NCBI GenBank assembly: GCA_022605955.1
Contig: JAKCOZ010000018.1
Location: 7,386,001 to 7,450,000 of the forward strand
From: Rallus limicola
Taxonomy: Eukaryota > Chordata > Aves > Gruiformes > Rallidae
Length of the DNA stretch: 64,000 bases
Reading direction: 5' to 3'
Shown in pieces: positions 35,651-46,520 of this stretch. The stretch's first letter is position 1, and each line of letters starts with the position of its first letter. Under the pieces are notes generated by a model, which saw only the letters and a program-made list of their open reading frames with translations, was not told where the DNA came from and searched no databases. The position numbers were made by a program, and so were the translations under genes.

Positions 35651-38600
35651 GTGAGTAACCTTTTTTACTTCCTGATATATCAAAGCTATAACCTTCAAAC
35701 ACTGGAAGCTCCTCAGTCTGCTGGGATAGAATTGTTGCTGGACCTGGGTGGTGCTCGTGCACTATTTAGCAAGCAATACTGCACTGGTGGCAACTCGAGT
35801 AGATGAAGCTATTGCTTGATGGTAGTGTGAGTCACCTGCATTCTGCTCTGTAGCTAAAAAGTGAACTGTCAAGCCTCAGAACTAAAGCAGGTTTTTACCT
35901 ACTTGTTTCTTTCTTCCATCAGAGCTGGGATGAGATCCTTCTCCTGCCAAACTGAGCAAGCAGGGGCTAGTTAATTATGCACAGATCGCGTAATATGGCT
36001 GTGAACAACCTCCTTATGATGTTAGTTTGCCAGGCTGGAAAGACCTCTGAGGTGCAGGTTGCTCTATAATAAAACAGGGAGCTGGGAACAATTTCTCAAG
36101 CCCTCACTCGGTAATTTTAAAACATGCAATTAAGAATTCTAGCAAATCACTTCCTTGGACTTTCTAGTTTACCTTCTCTGCTTGAAAACTTTATGGATCA
36201 ATACTTTGTGAGCCAGATCTTCTTTTGCATTTGCTCCCAAATACATAGTGGAAGCCAAAAGGTTACCAAAGGAAAAAAAAAAAAAACCCAACCAAAAACT
36301 CCTTAATGTTTTTGTGGAAGTGGGTTAAATCCAATCCAATTTTAAAAAAATTAAAACTCAGCCAAATTTCTGGTGACACTGACTGAAACTTGACATGGAG
36401 CATTATTTATGCTATTTCTCTTTACCTTGGACAAATTTGTTTAATGAGATATATGCAGCTCCATGAAAGGAAGTTTCAGTGGAAAGCTTGATGGCTTTGA
36501 AGATCAAACAAAAAGCTACATTTGGTCAGACAGACGGTGCTAGAGCTGTACGGCCTCTTAGATCTTCTTCCTGCTCCTTCTGTACAGAAGCCTCTGCCTG
36601 ATAACTTTTATCCCCTGGAAGCCACAGAATGACGATTACAGGACAGGAGAAGAACAAAATACATTCCTAAAGAAAGCAACGAATGTGTCACTGTAATGGA
36701 GACATGCCAATGTTACTTGATTAATTCCTGGGAGGCGTAATTAGCATTGTTTTGAAGGAGCTTTTTGAGGCCCCACCTGAGAACAGGCCTCCATTGCATG
36801 AGATGCCATGTGTATCCAAAATAGGAGCCAATCCTTCTGCCAAATAGTTTAGAATCCACACTGCCTAGCAAGCGAGAACATTTTTTAAATTGTCATTGTG
36901 ATCCAAATTGCATTGTTATGTATGTTTAGTATTACAGTTTAATGACAATATCCTCATTATTGACAGATAATCAAAATATAAAAGGTCCATGTGATTTGCT
37001 TACAGCCAAATTAAATTAAAACCCACTCATGCTCAACAATTAATTCATCCAAAACAGACTGGCCATTGAATGTAATATTGACTCCTGGGTCTTCACCCTT
37101 CCTCTGGTGAAAGGGGAACAATAGCCCTCAGTCCCTCCAACAACAAAGGTGCTCTAGATGCTGACAGAGACCTCTAAGGTAAACAGTGCAATAAGGTTCA
37201 CTTGTTCAGTAGCTCCTGACACCTGTATCTCATTAAACACCAAATACCTATGTCAGTATTTATTTTCAAGGAGGCAAGGGGTTGGGTGTAGTTGGGAGAG
37301 CTGGTTTTAATAAAGTTATTGTGGCTGCAAGCTAGATACATAACAACAGTTTTTATTTTATCTTATCTTTTCTTGTTCTGTTTATATTGTAGATGCTGCC
37401 AAGGAGAATGATGTAAGTGATTTTCTCTTTTGTTTCTTGATTAAAAATATTTTGCTTGTATATGGCATGAGCTCAAAGCCCACCCCATATTAAACATTAA
37501 TTAAATGCTGCTTGAGTATTGATATTTTAGAGAGAAAGTTTTGAATTTGAGATATGTGGTTTCTATATGGTTACTCTGACAACTTCCAAGTCATTTTTAC
37601 ATGCAATATAATCTGGGTGAGAAAATGGGCAAAACCAAATTTTAACTCAGAGAAATAATGATTTTTAAAATATTTATCTGATGATGATGTTTTCTCAGTG
37701 GCTTTTAGATCTTAAATCATCTGCCTAGGCATTTTAATTTCTCTCTGACTATGTTGGAAGGCCTGTCCTAGGGTTGATCTCTGAAAGCCATGGGGCTCCA
37801 AGCAATGAAATCTTTTGCTCAGATGAGCAGTTAACCCTTTGACAATCCAGTGGACAGTACCTGGAAGTGGATGTTCACTCACACGTGGGGGTAGTCCCAC
37901 ACTAGTGTAATATATAAAGCTTCTGATTCCTAAAACTACACTAAGATGCACATACATTTCCAGGAAGAGCCTGTTCTGTTCTCTATGCCAAATTAGGGAA
38001 CTTCCCCATTTTACTAGCTATTACACATATATATAGTGCAAATTCACCCAGTTTTGAGTTTTTGGGTTTGGTGGGGTTGGGTTTTTTTATTAGCTGGCCC
38101 TTGCCTCTCACAAGCTGGTTCTTGATTAGTTTTAAAATAAGTTCCAAGCTACAGATTCTCTTCCACTGCTTCTGCTGGGTTACCTCATAGAAACCTACTG
38201 CTGTGGCTGTTCTGTTTTAAAGATGCACAGTCATAATTGAATTTGGCTCGATTATCAGAAAGGAAAAGCTCCAGTCATGGTTTCTCTCTAATAACTAGTA
38301 TGCTTCAAGTTGTCCCTAAACCAGCAGTAAAAAGAGCTGAACCAATGTAGGTTGCATGAGCACCTACAAGGACAAGTGATTTCTTAGGCTTCTGAGGGTA
38401 GCATCAACATGTTAAATAGAGTATGTGAACTGCAAAAGGGGCTCCTTGCTTCTCAGGTTCCAAGAGTGATGTTCATTTGGCAGGAGAAGATTGAACTCCC
38501 AAACCAAATAGGAACACTTCCAGTCACCTCTTTCATTAGTTTCTACTCCCACCTCATATGTATACAATGAGTCCAGTCCTGCCATCAGTTGAGGGCCTTT

Positions 38601-39752
38601 CAACAATCTCTTTCCATGTCAATACTTAAGGTAGGACTCTACTTCTGCCTGGGCAGATTCTTTCACCAGTGTAAAAAGCATTGAGAGCTGATATTTCTGG
38701 AATAGGCAGAAACCCCTCACATCCTTGAAAACTAACTTCACTTGACTTTACTGGTGACTGCAATCAGGTAGAAAAAAACCCTAAGCCTTGACTGTTCTGT
38801 GGATGGGAAAGGAGCTGTATTTTTTCCAGTGGCTCTAGTCTTAGACAGCGAAGTCCCCAGAGGTGTTCAGTACCCAACACAGATAACATCATGCGCATCT
38901 CTGCCAGAGGAATGTTTCTTTAGTGAGGCTTAGGCTCAGCTAATAAAGCTGGTGGAGCCCCACTGCTCTGTGCTGCTCTATGGCAGCTGACAACCTTGTC
39001 CCAAATGTCATGTATTCACAGTTTCTGTAGGTGAACAGAGAACATGAGCAAGATGGATTCAAAACAAACCACTAATGTATTTGCAGGTAGACTGCAGTGA
39101 ATACAAGCGTTTAGAAAGAGGGAGACCTATTTACTGCGAGAGACTCTATCAACCTTTCTGCGGCTCCGATGGGAAAACATACAACAACAAATGTTCTTTC
39201 TGCAAAGCAGTCCTGTAAGTACAGCACTACCTAATTGCTCTTGAATAAACCAAAATCTGACATTAGCTAGGTTATCTAGTATTTCCATCCCACCTAAGCG
39301 CTATCATTTTTTCAGGGCTGCTGCTACTCCGCTTTATCTCTACAGAGGAACTGTTCCTCCCACCAATAAGGTCCAGTTAAGCTGAACAAATGACCTTGAT
39401 GTGTGTGAGCAACTTCCTGGCAGAAACTGCAGAATTTGGATAGTAAAGTCCACTGAGTAACATAGGGCTAACAAGGCACCTAGACCCAAACAGGTCTTAT
39501 AAGAATTGAAAAGTGGTACTGGAAATACCTTGCTTGGATAAAATACTATTTTTAAAAATAACACTGTTTACAGATAAGTGCCTTCTTGGCTGCTATAGGT
39601 ATTTTATAGTGTCTGTTAGCAAGTTATTGGCTGGGGACTTCAGAAAAGGTTTAGCTCATAATGTTAATGTTACTGTCTGCAATGTCTGTTCTCCCTTTCC
39701 TTGCAGGAGGAGCAGAGGAGCCTTACATATGAAGCAAGCAGGGGCATGCTGA
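35596..39752 (+). CDS. Small secreted single-Kazal serine protease inhibitor (SPINK family)
   Basis: Four coding exons (35596-35650, 37393-37412, 39087-39214, 39707-39752) encode 82 aa. All introns are GT-AG and in phase. Residues 1-18 ([18 protein letters not shown]) are a signal peptide. One Kazal domain spans about 28-82, with six cysteines at 28, 42, 50, 61, 64 and 82 and the signature C-x7-C-x6-Y-x3-C-x2-C, including [12 protein letters not shown]. By alignment with ovomucoid domain 3, the P1 residue is Arg44 and P1' is Leu45, predicting inhibition of trypsin-like proteases. The domain is basic. Its place directly upstream of FBXO38 matches the mammalian SPINK cluster next to FBXO38. It is not ovomucoid or ovoinhibitor, which have several Kazal domains. 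The exact orthologue is uncertain, so no symbol is given. Confidence 0.93.
35651..37392 (+). other. SPINK intron 1
   Basis: GT-AG intron, AT-rich with an A-run near 36272-36285. No recognised exon or repeat family. Confidence 0.8.
37393..37412 (+). CDS. SPINK exon 2: 20-nt microexon
   Basis: Encodes NAAKEND (residues 19-25) between TATATTGTAG and GTAAGT. It joins phase 1 to phase 0 and so keeps the frame. Short second exons are usual in SPINK genes, but 20 nt is very small. Skipping it would shift the frame. Confidence 0.9.
37413..39086 (+). other. SPINK intron 2
   Basis: GT-AG intron with no recognised exon or repeat. Confidence 0.8.
39087..39214 (+). CDS. SPINK exon 3: reactive loop and Kazal core
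   Basis: Residues 26-67 plus two bases. [20 protein letters not shown] carries C1, C2 and the reactive-site Arg44-Leu45; [15 protein letters not shown] carries C3-C5. Donor is TCCT|GTAAGT. Confidence 0.95.
39707..39752 (+). CDS. SPINK exon 4: Kazal C-terminus
   Basis: Residues 68-82 with the last cysteine as the final residue ([15 protein letters not shown]), then TGA at 39750-39752. The acceptor is CCTTGCAG. Ending at C6 is typical for compact SPINK proteins. Confidence 0.94.
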
Positions 39753-40305
39753 ATGAATCCTGCGTGACAGAAGAGTGCTGAGAACAGCTTCACACTGCCT
39801 TATCACAACACCTGAATTTCATTCATCCCACCTATTCTGATGGTGGTGAACAGAGCTTTTCAGCTGTGCTTTGCAATCTGCTGCTTCTCTCTGTTCCAGA
39901 GTGTTGGGATTGACACTTCTCCCTGCAAAGCATTTCCTTGGGATTCTCAGGAGTATTCCCATCTCTCTAGCAATTGGTTTTCACATGAGCCCTTTACTAT
40001 ATATTTGTCTCCACAGTTAAAATTCAAGCCTTCTGATAATGCCACCTGATTTTTAGCTGACATAAGTCAGTGCAGGCATCGCCGCAACTCTCCTTGCTGA
40101 TGGGTTTTCTTTCACTTACCCAGAAATTTTTACAGATTCTTTTCAAAGGCTTCAGCTTTCCTGGGCACTGCTTTAACTCTCCAGTTTTGTAGCTACACTT
40201 TAAATGATCATGCTTCCTCTAACTTTGTAGAATTCTAACTCTATGTATTGTTTAGCTATTTAGTTTGCATGTTTATTAAAATAAATGTTGACTTTTTTTT
40301 TTTGT
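39753..40305 (+). other. SPINK 3'UTR
   Basis: Runs from the stop to an expected cleavage site about 20 nt after AATAAA (40280-40285), which is followed by a T-rich and GT-containing stretch. No other element is recognised. Confidence 0.75.
40280..40285 (+). terminator. SPINK polyadenylation signal
   Basis: AATAAA followed by TGTTGAC, a T10 tract and TGTCCAAGG, a good poly(A) site context. Confidence 0.8.
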
Positions 40306-42344
40306 CCAAGGTGACATTTCTAGAGAATGAATTTATTGCATCTTTTACTCACAAACATATTTCCCAAGTCACAGGCCATCATAGAGCAGGAGGTAGGACC
40401 ACAGGTTAAAAAACCCAAAGCCTGGAAGATAAAAGTTGTAACACTGATAATATGCACTAGATGGCCTCATGTTACTGGAATTTACCCCACAATCTGACTT
40501 TCTTTTTCTCTCAAATGAAACAAATCTGGTTAACTATAAGATTGTATAAGCTCCACCATAGTGTCTCTGTCAAACCCTGTCATGCAAGTGTGACCATCAC
40601 TTATTCCATTAGCTTCTGATAAATCGGCAGCTTTCAGACCTTAGGAAATTTCTGTTCTGCTCTTACATCCTTGGCTTCACTATTAAGCAGGTTTATGTCT
40701 TTCACTTGAAAGTCAATGGGGTACATTTTCCCAGAATTAAAACTTATGAATGCCTTTGAAGGCAAGCACCAGGAAGCCTGGCTAAGCGTTACTTTAGCAT
40801 CAGGCACCGTGCCTTCTGTAATGGAAGGACCAGGAGGATTTGTTGGTTCACAGTGTTAGGATGTGCTCTTTCTGGCAGAGTCCTGTGGAGGGGAACAGTG
40901 TGTTGGACTTTATGAGATGCTGATTACGACCAAAGACTCTTTCACAGCTTACTTCTTTACCAAGTAATTACATTGTTCCAGGACACAGTTATGAGCACTG
41001 GAACTCTTATCACCTTTACTTTGAAATTGTTAGCGTGGCCCTGGCATGGTCCCATCTTGTATGGAAATTCTTTCCAAGAGTTCTCAGGAACATCTTGGGA
41101 GTGTATGGACCATTCCCAAATAGGAAACTGGATGAAGGTACCCTGTTTTGGAAGGTAAAATAATTTCATAGCAGACATATGGCTAGTTTCAACTTGCTGG
41201 CCTCTGGATGATACAGCTCTGTTTGATTTGCCAGTGCACACTGATGTAACCCTAGTCTCTAGTTTGATTTATAATGTGAACAGGCTGAACTATTTTTACA
41301 CTAATTGCCTGTTGCACTCAGTACATCTGGAAAAATGATAAAGCTGAAACCAGCAAGAGATGAAAGGAAAAACTGAGGATTAATGAGATGCTAGAATAAG
41401 TATGTAAATGGAGTGATATTTTCCAACCAAGGAAACACCATAAAAAGGAAATTCATTTCATTTCTATGTCAATAAGAAATAATGACTGTATTTAACAAAG
41501 GGCCTTTTTCCCTGACTGTACAGTTCCCTAATGCACTGCATATCTGGGCAAAATATGAGTAACTATCAAATGTTGTGTAAATCTTTGCCATATGGACTTC
41601 TTAACAGTATTATATGCTGTTACTGGTCACAGGTGCATCCCGTGGATCCACACGAACCTAGAAACTGTTTTGGGGATGGATGGGAGATTATTCCCCAATG
41701 TGGGAGGCTTCGGGCTCCTTTCTGAGTGACAGCAGTTCTCTTAGTACATTAAAAAGTGGACAAACACTCTGGATCGTTCAAAGGCCTCTGAAACTGATGG
41801 GAGGCTACCTGTGACCTTACATTTAACGCTCATCTTTCACAATGGAGAAAATGGGCATGTTGTTTTCTAGGGGATGCATAAACAGAGGATACTTGGTTTT
41901 CTATTGAGGTTACCAGTTTAGAACAACAGTATGAGCCAAGAGCTGGGATAAAATTGGAGGCTTAAACATTGAGGCTAGTGAAGACCACAAAAGAGTTTCT
42001 GCACAGACAACAGCCCCCTTCTCTTTCTAACTGAAGTCAGCACTAAATGGCATCTTCATGCGTCAAAGGGCTACTACTGCTTTCAGTGCTGGGTCACATG
42101 AGTATGTGAGGAACATAAAGCTCCTGGAGCGAGCAGTGTGGTCACTCTCTTCATGGTATCTCCCAGACTATGTTTCTGCCTGGTGCATTTCTCTCAATGA
42201 ACTCAGACTTTGTGTGTAGTCTGGGAGGAGAGAAGTAGTGGAAGGGCTCATCTTCAGGGGCCATGTTCTTCATGAATCTGCAGAGGAACAGTTCATTAAA
42301 AGCAAGCTATAGTTCCCTACAATGCCAATTTATCACTGTTATTG

Positions 42345-42452
42345 AGAAGCCCAGAGAAACTGTGGTTGTCCCATGATCCCCGGCAGTGTTCAAGGCCAGG
42401 CTGGATGGGGCTTTGGGCACTCTGGGCTAGTGGAGGGTGTCTCTGCCATTTC
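42345..42452 (+). repeat. CR1 LINE 3' fragment
   Basis: GAGAAACTGTGGTTGTCCCA, GTGTTCAAGGCCAGGCTGGA and TAGTGGAGGGTGTCTCTGCC match the same CR1 segment as the copy at 829-989. It is truncated at both ends. Confidence 0.92.
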
Positions 42453-44968
42453 TAACACGTATATTCCTTTATGTAGTCTATTACTAACATTTTCTGATAG
42501 TGGGAAGTTTACATTGCTATGAACTATGTTCTGATTGATATGTTTAAAACAGTTTTTTCATGAGACTGTCCCAACTGCTGAACCAAGACATCTTGACTGT
42601 GAAAGATCAAAATGACAAAACAAAGATCAAACTGAGAAAACAAAGCCAAACTCTGATGTTTCACCATGATGTCAGAAAAATCACGCAGACAATTCTGGGA
42701 TATTTTCTAGTTTGATTTGTCATAGCATAAGTGGATAGTCACTCCATCTGCTTTAGTATCTTGAGATATTTAATTGACTGTGTTAGTGGACCAAACCTAA
42801 GATACCAAGTATGCAGCCAATTCACATCCACATGGGTGACTCAGAGCCCTGTAAGTTAGAGGTCTTCACCAGTCCACCACACACCCCTGCATCTACCACA
42901 GCCCCTTCCCTACATCTACCACTGACCCCTGGGACTCTAATTTGTTTCTGGTGTTTCTGACATGAAAGAGCAGATGAGAGCAGCTGCAGAGTGATGCCTC
43001 CAACATCAACTGCCTGTGCTTTGTATCAGCTCCTGCTAGCACTGTGTGCTGGCCCGTAGCTGCAGATAACACGAGAAGCATACAGGCTTTTGCCACATGC
43101 CAGAGCAAAGAACATGATTGCAAATTGCTGCAAATGACATCTGAAGAAAATGCTGAAGCAGCCAGACAATCTGGACAGTCGAGTTTGTGTGATGGAGCAA
43201 CGACATAGCAATATGGGGAAGGAAAAATGTGTGTAGCTTGAGTGAGCTGATGAAACATGCTCAGAGCCTGTTTGCTAGAAAACAGAACAGAGGCAGCCAG
43301 ATATTGGCACTGAATGGAAGAACAGGTCAGGTGTCCTTGCTCTCAGTGAGGATTAGAGTTTTCAAAACTCTGCACTGAAAAGGTACCCATATATTGTTGA
43401 TGTTGCTATTTATATATGGAGGAGAAGGAAGGGTTTTCACAGCAATGTCTTACAACATTTTCTTTTTCACTTCTGTGACAAGAGGTAACAAAATACAGGC
43501 CTGAGAATGAAATGGGTTGGATTCCCAAAATATAAAATGCCAGTGCTATAATACAAAGCTGCTTCATTCACCCATAAAGCCCCTGCTGTATTTTCTGATA
43601 CTGTTGCTACTGTCAGTGTTCTAGCATGTGTTCAGCAGTGTTCAGCAGATGAATTGCACTGGTGCTAGGTCCTCTATGCACTCAATATAAGAGATGGACC
43701 TTGCTGCTAAGACCTCAGAGACTGACCTGGAAAGCAAACTGTTGAGGGGGAACGTAGCCACTTTGAACAAAGCCTCCTGTCCATCAGAGATGTATGGGTG
43801 AGCCAGAGCCAACATCCAGGTCTCCTGACTCCTACACTAGCAATTACCTTCTTAAAGACATCAAGGGCAACATGAAAAATTACCAGCTGTGCTCTACAGT
43901 TTCTATTGCATAAATCATTCTTTAGATCAGACCAGAATTCCATGTCTCTGGACTGAAGATAATACCAGGTGACTGACTGGTGAAGTACAATGGAATATAA
44001 TTCACATTCAACTGGCTTCATTATGATGTATCAGTGTCTGGTCAGCCTGGAGAGCTGCATTCTAGCCCTGCTCTAAACCCAGTGTGACACTGCTCAGGCT
44101 GTTTACACTAAATAGCTCAAAGGTTACCTCATGCTTGAGGAGCATTTCTAGTTGCTACAGTTATTTGGTGTTTCTGAATCTTTTAATAATACTAGGTGTT
44201 TGGAAAAAAACAGGCCCTTAGTGTCACAACTTAGAGAATGTAAACAGAAGGCATTTTCAACTATTTATGTCAAGATTATAGGATCTTACTCCATAAGACT
44301 TTGTAATTTGTGGCTGTAAAGTGAACTGGTAGAAAAAATTTCACCACCCAAATACCAGTGAAGTTCTCAACAATTAACATTCTTTACTTCAGCCATGTGT
44401 CAAGGAGACATCCTAAAAGTTTATGTTTTTCCTGAATTTTCATTTTCAGTCTCTTGCTTTGGAACATTCTTCAGCTGGCACCAATACATAGAAATAAACA
44501 GGAGAGACCTAAAAGCTAGTCTTGAGCTAAGTGAAAGGATAACCAACCAGGACACAGTGCTAAATTAATTCACAGTAGTATGTAAGCTTAGAACAAGATA
44601 GAAAAAAGTAGTTTTTCCTACCAGATTTGACACCTTTAACAATAAAGGAGATAGATTGCAATGCTATCCCCTTCCTTTTATACAAAACATGAGGACTCCA
44701 CATACTCTAACACAAACATTGGCCTCTCTCCCCAAATCTTTCAAAATGACAATGCAGAACATCAGAGTACCAAAGTTATGTATTTCAGTAATGAGCAATG
44801 ATCAACACACACAGGTGTACTGACTAAGGAGCAGGAAAAGAAACTGATGACTGAGGAAATACAAATATTTTTAAAAGAAAAAATAGTTATAGGACTCTAT
44901 GCATTCACTTACAAGAGGGTCCTCTTCTGGGTTTAATAAGCTGCATGGAGAAGTATTTGCAGAGGACA

Positions 44969-45034
44969 GGAATGATTAGACTCGATGATCTTAAAGGTCT
45001 TTTCCAACCTATTCATTCTGTGATTCTGTGATCT
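44969..45034 (+). repeat. CR1 LINE 3' tail
   Basis: GACTCGATGATCTTAAAGGT, CTTTTCCAACC and ATTCTGTGATTCTGTGAT form a clear short CR1 terminus. Confidence 0.92.
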
Positions 45035-45200
45035 ATCTGCCATTAAACACCAAAAAAATCTGTCTGTGAAGCAGTCAGACTAGCTTAGGAATCTTTCCCA
45101 AAAAGGCTATTCTCTACGGTATGAAGCTCTAGTTTTCTTCTGTTCTGTTTAGACATTCATACTTCACCTACCACTGTGATAACTCCAATCACTGACTCAC

Positions 45201-45213
45201 TTTTTTTTTTTTT
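45201..45213. repeat. Poly-T tract
   Basis: A run of 13 T with no adjacent coding context. Confidence 0.9.
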
Positions 45214-46375
45214 CTCCAATTCAACCAAGGCAACCATAAATGTAAACCAAAATAGACTAATGAACTCTGGTTCTAAACTCTGATATTCTTCAGAGAATAT
45301 TACTCAAACTTATCATTCTTACTTGTGTTAATGTACCTGATGACTCTTAGGGTGTTTTTACTAACATCTGACCAAATTCCATACATACAGTTTGGATCCT
45401 TTTTTTCCCTGCTTTCTCAGTTTCAAATATTACAGATTTCCTTGCAAAAATCATTAAAGAAGCAACAATTCCTCCCTGTTTTGGAGAAGATAGACTGTAA
45501 TCAAAACAACTGAAGTCTGGTAACAGTTGGGTTCTGAGATTCATTTCCTTGAGGAACTGAGAAACTGAGGCAGCAAAAATCTTCCTTAGGAATCAGTCAG
45601 AAGACCGCATGAATAAATTTAAACAGTAATCCAAACTGCATCTATGCATTTTTGGACAACTCACAAGCATGTAACAAGATTTTCAGCCTCTGTATTACAG
45701 AATATAAATGCTGTGACAGTTTGGACAACTAATAGTAATGCAAAGCTTTGTATGCTAGTTATATATAACCATGAGTTACATGAATTTACTGTCCACAGAG
45801 GGATATTTTTTCAATTTTGTGGTGCACGAGATGTGTTAAACTATTGACACACAACAGAGAGATGCATATTTAAAATATAACCAGAAAAGATCTAAAATTT
45901 TTATTTCCCTTCTTAACTGGGCTTTAAAATTCCAGCACAAGATGCTGGAATCACAAGGATCGCTGCTTAGAAGCTTTCTCCCTGTTAGGCCTAGATATTC
46001 TCAGTTACAGCAGGCAATCAGAATGCATCAGCCACAAGCATGGCAGCTCTAGATTCTCATCCCAAAAGGTTAATGATTCCTCAGAGAACAGCAACCGCCC
46101 TGACAGAGAAGTATGTCACATAAACCTAATGTTAATTGGGCCAAGCTAGTACCATGTTCCTTCAGACCTCCCACAAGCAGTACTGGATGGCAGAGGAATG
46201 TGGGCATGGGGAAGGCTGTTCTCTCACCCATACTGCTGAGATGCCACCTCCTGGGAGAAGCACAGCACATCTGCAGCTGCTGGCCTCCTACCAGCAAACC
46301 TCCACCCTTCCTGAGCATAGCTGGAAGGGAGATGATTTTGTTAGAAATGCCAAATAGTCCTAAGAAAGGACTCAA

Positions 46376-46520
46376 GGTAGGCACGTTAGTGAAGCAGTAG
46401 TTAATTTATTATATGTTCTTGCAAGAGCGGGTGTCCTAACAAATTAGGCACACTTCTGGTCAAAATCCATAGCATTTTTATACCATTTTCCAGCCCAGAA
46501 TCCCTCCCCCATTTAACGAT
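46376..46520 (-). mobile_element. Possible antisense LTR remnant
   Basis: On the minus strand this reads like a retroviral promoter and R region: TATAAAAATGC (about 46472-46482), then about 60 nt later AATAAA (46405-46410) before ACTACTGCTTCAC. No terminal repeats, primer-binding site or coding remnant were recognised, so this is a weak call. Confidence 0.25.
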
